Shown here one piece after another: positions 10,108-19,300 of a DNA stretch of 64,000 nucleotides. The notes beneath the pieces are model-generated. The model saw only the letters and a program-made list of their open reading frames with translations. It was not told the origin of the DNA and ran no database searches. The position numbers were made by a program, and so were the translations under genes. The stretch comes from Micrococcales bacterium (GTDB taxonomy: Bacteria; Actinomycetota; Actinomycetes; S36-B12; UBA10799): contig JADKAV010000005.1 of the NCBI GenBank assembly GCA_016719135.1, positions 1 to 64,000 of the forward strand, written 5' to 3'. Position 1 is the first letter of the stretch. Each line of letters starts with the position of its first letter.

Positions 10108-10395
10108 GCCGACTCCTGTTCGTCAATACCGGATCTGACGCTACGCCGCGGCGAGGGTCCGGTGCGAGTCGACACTCGCGCCGCCGCTCAGCCGATGGGG
10201 TTCGGTGTGCCCGAAGTGCGACTGGCCGAAGCGCGGTGAGTACGGGCGACGCCTTGGTTTGTCCGGCGCGCGTCAATGCAGTGTCGTCGGCCAACGCTGT
10301 CCCGCGACCCTGTTGGCCCCCGCCTTGAGCCGGTTCAACGGCCTGCGTCGACACTGATACATCCCGGCCCGGTGATCGGTAACGTGCGAATCGCT

Positions 10396-12174
10396 ATGGA
10401 CACGTCGAACCCCCGGACCTGGATCGGCCACGTGATCGTGTGCGGTGTGCAGGGGCTCGGCGTCAGGGTGGTGGAGCTGCTGCGATCGGCAGGCATTCGG
10501 GTCGTCATCATCGGAACCGCCGCACAGGAACAGCATCTGCGCGTGGTGCAGACACTGGATGTGCCCCGTATCGATGCCAGCCCTCGCAATCCCGAGAGCC
10601 TGTGGGCCGCGGGTCTTGCTGGTGCTTTGTGCGTCGTGTGTGTCGAGGACGACGATCTGCGCTGTCTGGAGGCCGCACTGCTGGTGCAGGAACTCGCTGC
10701 GCAGACGCGCGTCATCGTCCGGCAGTCGAATCCGGCGGTGGGCCGGGCTATCACCTCGGCGATTCCCCGCGGGCTGGTTGTGAACCCGGCGGATCTGGCG
10801 GCGCCGACCTTTGTGGAATCGGTGCTGGACGAACGACTGCACCGGATGCAGATCGCCGGGGACGACTACGCCGTGCGAGAGGTCGAGGTGCGGGCGTCGG
10901 GCAGACTGCAAGACCTGTTCGGGGAATTGGCGCCGATCCTGGTTATCCACCAAGACGCGACGACTGCGGTCTGCCCGAGTCGTGAGACCTCGGTGAGCGT
11001 CGGTGACCGGGTGGCTCTGGTCGGCCTGGAATCCGAATTGATGGATTTCCAGGAGGTGCCGGCGCAGCCCTTGGGGGTTCCCGCCCGACCGGGCCGACCC
11101 GCGCGGCGGCCACTGCAGGCCCTTGCGCGCAACCTGTCCTACGGGGCGAACAGTGCCTTGAAGTGGACCGTCGGCGGCCTGTTCGTCCTCGGCTCCCTTT
11201 TTGCGGTGATCCTCATGTTCGGGTACGTGGACACCGCCAACGACAAGATGGACCTGCTTGATGCGGTCTATTTCTCGGTAGAGACGTTGGCGACCGTCGG
11301 GTACGGCGACTTCGCGTTCGACGCGCAGCCCGGGTATCTGCGGATCGTGGCGATCTTGGTCATGATCATGACCGTTGCGCTGATGGCCATCCTGTACGCG
11401 CTGGTCACCGAATTCCTTGTCAGCCGCCGGTTGGCTGCGACCTTCGGCTTGCTGCGTGTGACAGGAATGACCAACCATGTGGTCGTGGTGGGGCTCGGTT
11501 CGCTGGGAGTGGCCGTCGTCGAGCGACTGGTCGCAATGGGCCAGCAAGTCGTCGTGGTGGAGCGCGATCCGAACAACCGCCATATCGGCAGGGCGCGGGC
11601 CCTGGCAGTGCCGGTCATCGCCCAAGACGCGACCCAGACGCAGACCCTGGTCTCGGCAAACATGCCGGCCGCCGCCGCGGTGGCGGTCTTGACGTCCGAC
11701 GAGTACGCCAACCTTGAGACGGGCTTGGCGGTGCGCGACAGCCTCGGCCAGCGCTGGCCCGATGTGCCGGTGGTCATGCGGGTTTTCGACCGCCGGCTGG
11801 CTGCCATGCTCGAACAACGGCTCAAGTTCCACCACGTCCGTAGTGTCTCCGCGGTCTCGGCCCCGTGGTTCGTGGCCGCCGCGCTGGGCCTGGAAGTGAT
11901 TGCGACCTTCGCGGTGGATCAGGAGACATTCATCGCGGGTCGCCTGACGGTGCGGGCCGAAGGAGGGCTCGCCGGGGTTTCGATGCTCGACCTGCCGATG
12001 CGGGCGCGGGTGATCGCCTTGACCAGACAGGGCGGCCTCGAGCATCTCCCGCGCAGTCAGACCACATTGCAGGCCGGTGACGACGCGTATGTGGTGGGGC
12101 CGCCGGAGGACCTGCTGTCGCTATTGATGCACAACCGCTCGGTCAATGTGCAGGACGGCTCATCCCAGCCCTGA
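10396..12174 (+). CDS. Two-TM potassium channel flanked by RCK/TrkA-type NAD-binding regions
   Basis: A 592-residue K+ channel subunit. An N-terminal TrkA-N/RCK-like region (about residues 14-215, starting GHVIVCGVQGLGVRVVELL) precedes a first membrane helix (about 254-279), the selectivity filter TVGYGD (300-305), a second helix (about 312-341), and a second TrkA-N region opening NHVVVVGLGSLGVAVVERL (about 357) with a TrkA-C-like end (about 515-580). The pore topology is that of a two-helix channel; RCK domains normally gate by binding nucleotides or ions. Two cytoplasmic sensor regions in one chain is less usual than a single C-terminal one. The open frame extends back to 10276, but I prefer the ATG at 10396. 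The 288-bp gap upstream shows nothing I can name. Confidence 0.88.
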   Translation: MDTSNPRTWIGHVIVCGVQGLGVRVVELLRSAGIRVVIIGTAAQEQHLRVVQTLDVPRIDASPRNPESLWAAGLAGALCVVCVEDDDLRCLEAALLVQELAAQTRVIVRQSNPAVGRAITSAIPRGLVVNPADLAAPTFVESVLDERLHRMQIAGDDYAVREVEVRASGRLQDLFGELAPILVIHQDATTAVCPSRETSVSVGDRVALVGLESELMDFQEVPAQPLGVPARPGRPARRPLQALARNLSYGANSALKWTVGGLFVLGSLFAVILMFGYVDTANDKMDLLDAVYFSVETLATVGYGDFAFDAQPGYLRIVAILVMIMTVALMAILYALVTEFLVSRRLAATFGLLRVTGMTNHVVVVGLGSLGVAVVERLVAMGQQVVVVERDPNNRHIGRARALAVPVIAQDATQTQTLVSANMPAAAAVAVLTSDEYANLETGLAVRDSLGQRWPDVPVVMRVFDRRLAAMLEQRLKFHHVRSVSAVSAPWFVAAALGLEVIATFAVDQETFIAGRLTVRAEGGLAGVSMLDLPMRARVIALTRQGGLEHLPRSQTTLQAGDDAYVVGPPEDLLSLLMHNRSVNVQDGSSQP

Positions 12175-13749
12175 ATGCACCACCCGACCCGCTGCGATCG
12201 TCATGTTGATCGGCACGTCTGCCAGCCCGCGACCGGATCTCAGCAGGCCGCGGGTGATGTCGGCGCCCAGCAGCACCATGTCCGCCCGCCTGCCCAGCGC
12301 CAGAACCCCGCCGTCGGCGTCGTGGTTGACGTACGCCGAACCCGAGGTGAAGGCCTCGATGCCCTTCCCGGCCTCGATCGCCTCGGTAGGCAGGAAGGGC
12401 GCTGCCTCACCGCGTTCGGAGGGGTCGACCCGTGTGGCCCCGACCTCGATCTGAGCCAAGGGGTTGGCTGTGGAGACCGACCAGTCGCTGCCGGCGGCCA
12501 GTCGCGCGCCCGACCGTTGAAGCGAAGCGAAGGGGTACTGCTGTTCTGCCCTCTCGGTTCCCAGGAACGGGATGGTCAATTCCTGCATCTGCGGATCGCT
12601 CGAGGCCCAGTACATCTGGCAGTTGGCGACGACCCCCAACCGGGCGAATCGCACGATGTCGTCGGGGTGGACCACCTGCAGATGAGCGATGTGGTGGCGG
12701 TTGTCGGCTAGGCCGTTGGCCGTCCTGGCTGCCTGCACGGCGTCCAGTCCCATGCGCACTGCGCGGTCACCGATCGCATGCATGTGGACCTGCAGGCCGT
12801 GGCGGTCGAGCGAGGTGACTGCGGCGTCGAGCAGGTCTGCATCCACGAATGTCATGCCGTGGTTGGAGGTATGGCCTCCACACCCGTCGCAGTACGGCTC
12901 GAGCAGAGCACCCGTGTAGTTCTCCAGAACTCCGTCAATCATGATCTTGACGGTGGTCGGGTGGAAGCCCTGCGCCGACTCGGCGGATCGTTCGAGCAGC
13001 TCATCGATCTGCTCGAGGCCACGGTGCCGGTCCCACCACAGGGCGCCGACCACACGTGCGGTGAGTTCCCCGGACTCGGCCAGGCTGCGGTAGGCCTGCT
13101 GTGTCGCCGGTGTCACCCATGCGTCCTGCCAGGCGGTGACCCCGAGGGAATGCAGGTGGCGCTGACCCTCGAGGATGGCTGCGCGCCACTGCGCCTGCGA
13201 CGGCGGCGGGACCACGCGCTCATACATGGCATAGGCCGCTCCTTCGTGCAGCATGCCGGTGGGCTCCCCGGTTGCCGGATCACGCTCGATACGGCCATCG
13301 GGAGGATCCGGGGTGGTCGCGGTGATCCCGGCGATCTCCAGTGCGCGAGAATTGACCCAGGCGCCGTGGACGTCGCGGTTGAACAAGAAGACCGGGCGGT
13401 CGGGTGCGATCGCGTCGAGGTCCGCTTTGTGCGGGTTGCCGCCCGGGAAGGCTGACATCGCCCAGCCACCGCCGGTGATCCAATCGCTTCCTGGGTTGCT
13501 GCGTACGTGTTCGGCAATGATCTGCTGGTACTCGCCGCGGTCCACGGCATCGTTGAGCCACACGCGCAGCATGTTCAACCCGGCGAAGGGTGCATGCACG
13601 TGGGCATCCTGGAAACCCGGCACCACGGTCGCGCCTGACGCCTTGATCACCCGCGTGCTGGGCCCCACCTCGGCGGGCACGATGCGATCCCCACGGATAC
13701 CGATCGTCGTATCGGCACTGCCCCAGATGCTGGCATCCTGAATGACCAT
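12160..13749 (-). CDS. Amidohydrolase family protein (YtcJ-like)
   Basis: A predicted metal-dependent hydrolase of about 529 residues. The amidohydrolase metal site is visible as GFQDAHVHAPF early in the chain, then VHMHAIGDRA, HIAHLQVVHP and AAGSDWSV, in the order and spacing of YtcJ-like enzymes; the GDRAV and SDWSV motifs are characteristic of that group. The substrate cannot be read from sequence. I chose the ATG at 13749; TTG at 13776 or GTG at 13764 would extend it slightly. Its 3' end overlaps the convergent channel gene by 15 bp. Confidence 0.88.
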   Translation of the reverse strand: MVIQDASIWGSADTTIGIRGDRIVPAEVGPSTRVIKASGATVVPGFQDAHVHAPFAGLNMLRVWLNDAVDRGEYQQIIAEHVRSNPGSDWITGGGWAMSAFPGGNPHKADLDAIAPDRPVFLFNRDVHGAWVNSRALEIAGITATTPDPPDGRIERDPATGEPTGMLHEGAAYAMYERVVPPPSQAQWRAAILEGQRHLHSLGVTAWQDAWVTPATQQAYRSLAESGELTARVVGALWWDRHRGLEQIDELLERSAESAQGFHPTTVKIMIDGVLENYTGALLEPYCDGCGGHTSNHGMTFVDADLLDAAVTSLDRHGLQVHMHAIGDRAVRMGLDAVQAARTANGLADNRHHIAHLQVVHPDDIVRFARLGVVANCQMYWASSDPQMQELTIPFLGTERAEQQYPFASLQRSGARLAAGSDWSVSTANPLAQIEVGATRVDPSERGEAAPFLPTEAIEAGKGIEAFTSGSAYVNHDADGGVLALGRRADMVLLGADITRGLLRSGRGLADVPINMTIAAGRVVHSGLG

Positions 13750-13898
13750 GTCGGCAGTCGTCACCCGCCAAGTCAATCAGGGGTGACCCTGGTCGTCCCT
13801 CCCGAAGTGGGCACTGCAGGCCCGCTGGTTCAGGAAACCGCCACCTTTGGGAGGAAAATGGGCCCGAAAAGTGCGCTTTGGGGTATTTGCACCCACCG

Positions 13899-13932
13899 AA
13901 AGTGGGCAGTCGAGGCATCCCGTGCCCACTTT
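13899..13932. repeat. Short perfect inverted repeat with related GTGGGCA motifs
   Basis: AAAGTGGGCA (13899-13908) is mirrored by TGCCCACTTT (13923-13932) with a 14-nt loop. Similar words (AAGTGGGCA near 13806, AAAGTGCGC near 13868) lie in the same gap between glnA and the amidohydrolase. Function unknown; it could be a terminator-associated fold or a protein-binding site. Confidence 0.4.
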
Positions 13933-13941
13933 GTGCGGGGC

Positions 13942-13985
13942 ACAAGAAAGGACCCCCGACCCTACGCAGGTCGGAGGTCCTTCTT
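13942..13985 (-). terminator. Rho-independent terminator of glnA
   Basis: Read on the minus strand just after the glnA stop, a 12-bp stem (13980-13969 with 13961-13950, one G-T wobble) closes a 7-nt loop and is followed by TTTCTTGT. The position directly downstream of glnA and the T-rich tail support an intrinsic terminator. Confidence 0.8.
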
Positions 13986-13991
13986 CTTGCC

Positions 13992-15425
13992 CTAGATGTC
14001 GTAGTACATCTCAAACTCGTGCGGGTGGGGACGCAGGCGGATGGGGTCCACCTCGTTGGTCCGCTTGTAGTCGATCCACGTCTCGATCAGGTCGTCGGTG
14101 AACACCCCACCCTCGGTGAGGAAGTCGTGGTCGGCTTCGAGTGCGTCGAGCACATCGGACAACGTGCCGGGAACTTGCGGGATGTTGGCGGCCTCGTCCG
14201 GCGGCAACTCGTACAGGTCCTTGTCGACCGGCTCGGGCGGCTCGATCTTGTTCTTGATGCCGTCGATGCCTGCCATGAGCATGGCCGAGAAGGCCAGGTA
14301 CGGGTTGCTGGAGGGGTCCGGCACGCGGAACTCGATGCGCTTGGCCTTGGGGTTGTTGCCGGTGATCGGGATCCGGATGCAGGCCGAGCGGTTGCGCTGC
14401 GAGTACACCAGGTTGACCGGTGCCTCATACCCGGGCACCAGGCGGTGGTAGGAGTTCACCGTCGGGTTGGTGAACGCCAGCACCGCCGGTGCGTGCCTGA
14501 GCAACCCGCCGATGTACCAACGCGCCATGTCGGACAGGCCCGCGTAGCCGAGCTCGTCGTAGAACAGCGGCTCGCCGTCCTTCCACAGCGACTGGTGCAC
14601 GTGCATGCCCGAGCCGTTGTCGCCGAAGAGCGGCTTGGGCATGAAGGTGACGGTCTTGCCGGCGTCCCAGGCGACGTTCTTGATGACGTACTTGAACTTC
14701 ATGACGTCGTCAGCGGCCTTGGCCAGGGTGTCGAAGCGGTAGTTGATCTCCGCCTGGCCGGCGGTGCCCACCTCGTGGTGCGCGCGCTCGACGCTCAAGC
14801 CGACCTCGGCGAGGGTGAGCGTCATCTGATCGCGCAGATCCGCGTAGTGGTCGACCGGCGGCACCGGGAAGTAGCCGCCCTTGTAGGGGGTCTTGTACCC
14901 GCGGTTCGGGGAGCCGTCGGGCTCGTTCTCCCGCCCGGAGTTCCACTTGCCCTCGACGGAGTCGATGTAGTAGTAGCCGGCGTTCTGCTTGGTCTCGAAC
15001 CGGACGTCGTCGAAGATGTAGAACTCCGCCTCGGGGGCGAAGAAGGCGGTGTCGGCGATGCCGGTGGTGGCCAGGTAGGCCTCCGCCTTGGCGGCGATGT
15101 TGCGCGGGTCGCGACTGTACAGCTCGTCGGTGAACGGGTCGCGGATCGACATGTTCACGATCAGGGTCTTCTCAGCCCGGAACGGATCCAGGTATGCGCT
15201 GCCCAGGTCAGGCGTGAGTTTCATGTCGGATTCGTGGATGGCCTGGAAACCGCGGATCGACGAGCCGTCGAACATCTGGCCGTTCGCGAAGAAATCCGCG
15301 TCGACGGACTCGGCGGGGACATTGAAGTGCTGCATGACGCCGGGCAAGTCGCAGAAGCGGACGTCCACGAATTTGACATCCTCTTCTTGGATATACCGGA
15401 TAACCTCGTCAGGACTACTGAACAT
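13992..15425 (-). CDS. glnA: Glutamine synthetase type I (adenylylatable)
   Basis: GlnA condenses ammonia with glutamate using ATP. At 477 residues it has the normal length of a GSI subunit. Familiar signatures are FDGSSIRGFQAI early, MPKPLFGDNGSGMHVHQSL in the ATP region, and the glutamate-binding loop NPTVNSYHRLVPGYEAPV. The adenylylation site is present as DKDLYELPPDE with Tyr405, so activity should be controlled by the GlnE encoded at the left end. An upstream four-half-site GlnR box (15523-15560) and a downstream hairpin terminator make this a self-contained transcription unit. It lacks any sign of being a gamma-glutamylpolyamine synthetase despite the polyamine genes next door. Confidence 0.98.
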   Translation of the reverse strand: MFSSPDEVIRYIQEEDVKFVDVRFCDLPGVMQHFNVPAESVDADFFANGQMFDGSSIRGFQAIHESDMKLTPDLGSAYLDPFRAEKTLIVNMSIRDPFTDELYSRDPRNIAAKAEAYLATTGIADTAFFAPEAEFYIFDDVRFETKQNAGYYYIDSVEGKWNSGRENEPDGSPNRGYKTPYKGGYFPVPPVDHYADLRDQMTLTLAEVGLSVERAHHEVGTAGQAEINYRFDTLAKAADDVMKFKYVIKNVAWDAGKTVTFMPKPLFGDNGSGMHVHQSLWKDGEPLFYDELGYAGLSDMARWYIGGLLRHAPAVLAFTNPTVNSYHRLVPGYEAPVNLVYSQRNRSACIRIPITGNNPKAKRIEFRVPDPSSNPYLAFSAMLMAGIDGIKNKIEPPEPVDKDLYELPPDEAANIPQVPGTLSDVLDALEADHDFLTEGGVFTDDLIETWIDYKRTNEVDPIRLRPHPHEFEMYYDI

Positions 15426-15522
15426 CAGACTCCCTCATCTGTCTCGGTGGCGGGGCGGCCCCCCACCCTGTTCGTACGCTTGCCACTTGAGCTTGCGTCT
15501 GAGTCGACCATACGTTTCGCGC

Positions 15523-15560
15523 GTTTCCCGGCCGTCACCTTGTTGTTTCGTGTTTGTAAC
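15523..15560 (-). promoter_or_regulatory. GlnR operator upstream of glnA
   Basis: On the minus strand four half-sites follow one another with exact 6-nt spacing: GTTAC (15560-15556), GAAAC (15549-15545), GTGAC (15538-15534), GAAAC (15527-15523). This equals the actinobacterial GlnR pattern gTnAC-n6-GaAAC repeated twice. It ends 98 bp before the glnA ATG, where nitrogen-responsive activation or repression would be expected. Confidence 0.85.
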
Positions 15561-15641
15561 ACGCATTCGCCGCAACGATGGTGCGCGGGGGGTGGCGTCG
15601 CACTGAGCCTTTGGCCAAGAAGGAGTAGGGCTGGGTGGTTC

Positions 15642-16514
15642 TTAACGACTGCGTGGCTGGCCGCAGACAGCAGTCGCAGAGACCTGGGCCTGCTCTTTGG
15701 CCCCTTGCAGATCGGGAGTCGAGAACGTCAGCGTCCACTTCGATTTCGCGGGGACCGCTGATTCGACAAACGGCGACTGGATCGAACCGCTGCCCGACCA
15801 CGCGTTGGCCGGCATCAGCGGCGATGAGAAGCCCCACGCCAGGGCGCGACTACCTTTGGGGCACTTCGCGACGATCGTGGCGGTGCGGTTGCCCAGCGTG
15901 AACGACGTGCTCTTGGTCACGGACCGGACCTTCTTGAATGCCTTCTTGTGCACGCAGACCGCGGCGCTGTTCGAGTACTCCGAAGCCATCCCCTCCTGGC
16001 GCCATCCGGTGCGGCCCGCGGGGGTCGAGGAGACCGCGGCGCTCTGTTTGACGCTCACGAGGTTCATGTAGCCCAGTGCCGTCTTGGATCCACACCGCGC
16101 GACTGAACCCTGTGCCGTTTCCTTGCGGACAGCCTTCACCGGACCCTTTGCGCAGACAGTGCGGGCCTGCATGCTCCCCGGTGCCAGGCCGCGCGCGATG
16201 CTGAGCCGGTAGCCGTACTTCGTGGTGTCCTTCTTCGTGCCCACGAACCAGCCCGGCCCCGAAGTGGGGGTGTTGGTGCCCTTCCAGCCGGCGGCGATCG
16301 GTACGTAACCCTTCCCGCAATCGAACTGGGACACCGATGGCTGATCGTTGTTGAAAGGGAATGTGGAGTCAGGTGAGCCGGCCACAGAGACAGTCGCGGA
16401 CTTGACCAGTTTCACCTTCACCGGGTCGGCCTGCACGGCGGGTGTTGCGACGGCGAGGATCCCGAGCACGGCGCCACCCAGGGCGAGAGGGCGGCTGGCC
16501 CACGGTTTGTTCAT
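15642..16514 (-). CDS. Secreted protein of unknown function
   Basis: A 290-residue exported protein. The ATG at 16514 begins a clear signal peptide (hydrophobic residues about 9-25, ending AVQA before DPVKVK). The mature part is basic and beta-rich, with several cysteines spaced as if disulfide-bonded (FDCGKGYVPIAAGW, ARTVCAKGP, VARCGSKTA, AAVCVHKK, VAKCPKGS, TAVCGQP). Two segments, each with a cysteine then a GW or GF turn (CGKGYVPIAAGW and CPKGSRALAWGF), suggest an internal duplication. I do not recognise the family. The frame extends upstream to 16736, but those codons precede the signal peptide and are unlikely to be used. Confidence 0.75.
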   Translation of the reverse strand: MNKPWASRPLALGGAVLGILAVATPAVQADPVKVKLVKSATVSVAGSPDSTFPFNNDQPSVSQFDCGKGYVPIAAGWKGTNTPTSGPGWFVGTKKDTTKYGYRLSIARGLAPGSMQARTVCAKGPVKAVRKETAQGSVARCGSKTALGYMNLVSVKQSAAVSSTPAGRTGWRQEGMASEYSNSAAVCVHKKAFKKVRSVTKSTSFTLGNRTATIVAKCPKGSRALAWGFSSPLMPANAWSGSGSIQSPFVESAVPAKSKWTLTFSTPDLQGAKEQAQVSATAVCGQPRSR

Positions 16515-16588
16515 CCAATGAGCGTAGCCGTCGGGACACGATGCCGGAGTCGGTCGACCCGATTGTGATGTTTGCGTGCCTGTGCGTT

Positions 16589-17950
16589 TCAGCCTGTGTA
16601 ATACCCGTCCACCTCGGTGAGCGCCTCGTCGACTATCGACAAGCCCTCGCGCACCTCGTCCTCGGTGATGTTGCAGGGCGGGACGATGTGCATCCGGTTG
16701 AAGTTGGCGAAAGGAAGCAGCCCGCGCGAAACACATGCCTTGGTCAGCACACCCATCGCCTCACTCGTGCCGCCATAAGGGGCCAGTGGTTCGCGGGTGG
16801 CGCGGTCGACCACGAGATCCAGGGCCCAGAAGACGCCGAGGCCGCGCACCTCGCCGATCACCGGGTGCTTCTCGGCCAGCTCGCGCAACGCGGGGCCGAT
16901 CACGGTTTCGCCGAGTTTCTTGGCATGTTCCACGATGCCTTCGGAGCGCATCACCTCGATGGTCGCCAATGAGGAGGCGCAGGCCAGGGGATGGCCGCTG
17001 TAGGTGAGCCCGCCGGGGAAGACCCGCTCGTCGAAGGTCGCCGCGATCTCATCGCTGATGATCACCCCGCCCAGCGGCACGTAGCCCGAGTTCGAACCCT
17101 TGGCGAAGATGATCAGGTCGGGGTTGACGCCCCAGTTGTCGATGGCCAGCCATTCGCCGGTGCGCCCGAAGCCCGCCATCACCTCATCGGCGATGTACAC
17201 GATCCCGTATTTGTCGCACAGCGCCCGAACTCCATCGAGATAGCCCGGCGGCGGCACCAGGACGCCGGCGGTTCCGACCACGGATTCGATGAGCACCGCG
17301 GCGACCGTGTTCGGGCCCTCGAATGTGATGACCTCCTCGAGGTGGGCCAGTGCGCGTTCCGTTTCCTGCTGCTCGTCGGCCGACCAGAACGACGAACGGT
17401 ACAGGTACGGCCCGAAGAAGTGCACGTGTCCGTAGGCGAACTCGTTGGGCCAGCGACGCGGGTCGCCGGTGGCGTTGATGGCGGCGCCGGTGTTGCCGTG
17501 ATAGCTGCGGTAGAAGCTCAGGACCTTGTGTTTGCCGGTGTGCAGACGGGCCATGCGGATCGCGTTCTCCGCAGCATCGGCGCCGCCGTTGGTGAAGAAC
17601 ACCTTGTTGTGGCCAGGTGGGGCGACTTCACTGATCGCCTTGGCGGTGCGGCCGCGCACCAGCGATGCGTGCTGCGGTGCCAGGGTGGCCTGGATCGCGG
17701 CCTGCTCCTGGATGGCCGCCACCACGGCGGGGTGCTGGTGGCCGATGTTGAGGTTGACCAGTTGGCTGGAGAAGTCGAGGAACGAGTTGCCTTCGAAGTC
17801 CCACAGACGACTGCCCGAGCCGGACTGGAACACCAGGGGTTTGAGGGCGCCCTGCGCGCTCCACGAGTGGAAGACGTGGGCGCGGTCGAGGTCGAACGCT
17901 TCGGAGTTGCTCGTCATGTCGTGCGAAACGACGGAATCAGAATCGGCCAT
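16589..17950 (-). CDS. Class III pyridoxal-phosphate aminotransferase (omega-amino acid type)
   Basis: A fold-type I aminotransferase of 453 residues. Visible are the glycine-rich FTNGGADAAENAIRMAR phosphate-binding stretch, SYHGNTGAA, the cofactor-binding DEVMAGFGRTG, and the Schiff-base lysine Lys284 in FAKGSNSGYVPLGG. Relatives transfer the terminal amino group of omega-amino acids or diamines (beta-alanine, taurine, GABA, putrescine) to pyruvate or 2-oxoglutarate; which one cannot be read here. The polyamine genes nearby argue for a step in polyamine or beta-alanine breakdown. I chose the ATG at 17950, because the 30 extra codons up to 18040 overlap the divergent gene's start region. Confidence 0.88.
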   Translation of the reverse strand: MADSDSVVSHDMTSNSEAFDLDRAHVFHSWSAQGALKPLVFQSGSGSRLWDFEGNSFLDFSSQLVNLNIGHQHPAVVAAIQEQAAIQATLAPQHASLVRGRTAKAISEVAPPGHNKVFFTNGGADAAENAIRMARLHTGKHKVLSFYRSYHGNTGAAINATGDPRRWPNEFAYGHVHFFGPYLYRSSFWSADEQQETERALAHLEEVITFEGPNTVAAVLIESVVGTAGVLVPPPGYLDGVRALCDKYGIVYIADEVMAGFGRTGEWLAIDNWGVNPDLIIFAKGSNSGYVPLGGVIISDEIAATFDERVFPGGLTYSGHPLACASSLATIEVMRSEGIVEHAKKLGETVIGPALRELAEKHPVIGEVRGLGVFWALDLVVDRATREPLAPYGGTSEAMGVLTKACVSRGLLPFANFNRMHIVPPCNITEDEVREGLSIVDEALTEVDGYYTG

Positions 17951-18038
17951 GCAGACCAGGGTACGGTTTGCTCCGTCGGTTGGGGAAGCGTCCTGCGGAA
18001 ACAGCATGAACGAAGGCCTGGTGAAGTATTGTCTGGAC

Positions 18039-19292
18039 ATGCCGGCCGTTCTTAGCCCCGCCTACCGGGAGGCGTGTCTGTGGCAGGAGCAGGTGCCGCG
18101 GGAACGGCGCTCCGTCGAGGACGTCCCGGACTCCGTGGACGTCGTGGTGATCGGGGCCGGGTATTGCGGTTTGAATGCGGCCGCGACCGTCGCAGCTGCC
18201 GGGGCATCGGTGGTCGTACTCGACAAGGAACCGCTGGGATGGGGTGCCTCGAGCCGCAATGGCGGCATGGTGATCCCCGAGCTCAAGTCGAGCCCTGCGG
18301 CACTGGTGAAGAAGATCGGGCCGCTGGGCGCTCAGTTGTACGCCGAGGTGGAGCAGGCCTTCGAACACACCGAGGCTCTCACCCGGCAAATCGACTGCGA
18401 CTACGAACGCAGCGGCCAGTTGTACCTGGCACATTCCAAGCACCACACAGCCGAGCTTCAGGAACTCAGCGGCCAACTGCAAGGCGTGCATTTCCTGAGC
18501 CGGTCTCAGGTGCGTGAACGGATCGGCAGTGATGCGTTCGACTCCGCGGTGTTCTTCGAGAAGGTCGGAGGGCTGCACCCCGCCAAGTACCACGATGGGC
18601 TGGCCAAGCGGGCCGAGAACGCCGGTGCGCAGATCCGCGACCGCACGGCAGCGGTCGCCGTGCACAGGCATGGGGCCGGCTTCCGGGTGGACACCACGCG
18701 TGGGAGCGTAGGGGCCGGTCAGGTGATCGTGGCCACGAACGCGTACATGGACGCCGCAGTGCCCGAGCTGGCCCGTCGCGTACTCCCGATCAATTCGTAC
18801 ATCATCGCCACACAGCCACTGAGCCAGGAGCAGCAAGCGATCATCGGAAAGCAGATGATGGTCGACACCAAGAACCTGCTGTTCTACTGGCGGCTCACCC
18901 CGGACGGCCGGATGGCCTTCGGTGGGCGCAACCGGCTGGATCCCGTCGATATCCCGACGGCCCGGGAGTTCCTCTACGACAACATGGTGCGCATCCATCC
19001 CCAACTGCGCGGCATCGGTGTCGAATACGCCTGGACCGGATATGTCGCCATGACGTTGGACCGTTTGCCCCACGTAGGCACCGTCGACGGCGCCTGGTAC
19101 GCCACGGGCTGTAACGGCACGGGCGTGAGTCTCAACGGCTGGTTGGGACATCGTCTGGGACAGGTGGTGACCGGCCAGGCCGCCCCTCCCGCGTTCGCCG
19201 AGCTGCCGCACAAGCCGATCCCGTTGCGAACGATTACTTCCAGCTACCTGCCGTTCGTCGGCAGGTACTTCGCATTGCAGGACCGACGCTAG
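18039..19292 (+). CDS. FAD-dependent amine oxidoreductase (PuuB-like, DAO family)
   Basis: A 417-residue flavoenzyme. The FAD-binding dinucleotide fold VVVIGAGYCGLNAAA begins near residue 34, followed by GWGASSRNGGM, typical of gamma-glutamylputrescine oxidase-like and glycine-oxidase-like proteins; a C-terminal GCNGTGVSLNGWLG completes the FAD site. Relatives oxidise amino groups with oxygen, giving an aldehyde or keto product. It is divergent from one class III aminotransferase and 8 bp upstream of another, consistent with amine catabolism. Start chosen at ATG 18039; ATG 18006 is possible. A second, related oxidase lies at 24155-25568. Confidence 0.87.
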   Translation: MPAVLSPAYREACLWQEQVPRERRSVEDVPDSVDVVVIGAGYCGLNAAATVAAAGASVVVLDKEPLGWGASSRNGGMVIPELKSSPAALVKKIGPLGAQLYAEVEQAFEHTEALTRQIDCDYERSGQLYLAHSKHHTAELQELSGQLQGVHFLSRSQVRERIGSDAFDSAVFFEKVGGLHPAKYHDGLAKRAENAGAQIRDRTAAVAVHRHGAGFRVDTTRGSVGAGQVIVATNAYMDAAVPELARRVLPINSYIIATQPLSQEQQAIIGKQMMVDTKNLLFYWRLTPDGRMAFGGRNRLDPVDIPTAREFLYDNMVRIHPQLRGIGVEYAWTGYVAMTLDRLPHVGTVDGAWYATGCNGTGVSLNGWLGHRLGQVVTGQAAPPAFAELPHKPIPLRTITSSYLPFVGRYFALQDRR

Positions 19293-19300
19293 GAGAGCAC

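Noticed and set aside
10273..12045. 590-codon open frame antisense to the K+ channel gene
   Set aside because: Low-complexity His/Arg/Gln-rich translation with no motif; the opposite strand encodes clear TrkA and pore motifs. High GC gives long antisense frames.
13878..15761. 627-codon open frame antisense to glnA
   Set aside because: Mirrors the glnA codons, is rich in Val/Gly/Arg, and crosses the glnA terminator and GlnR box.
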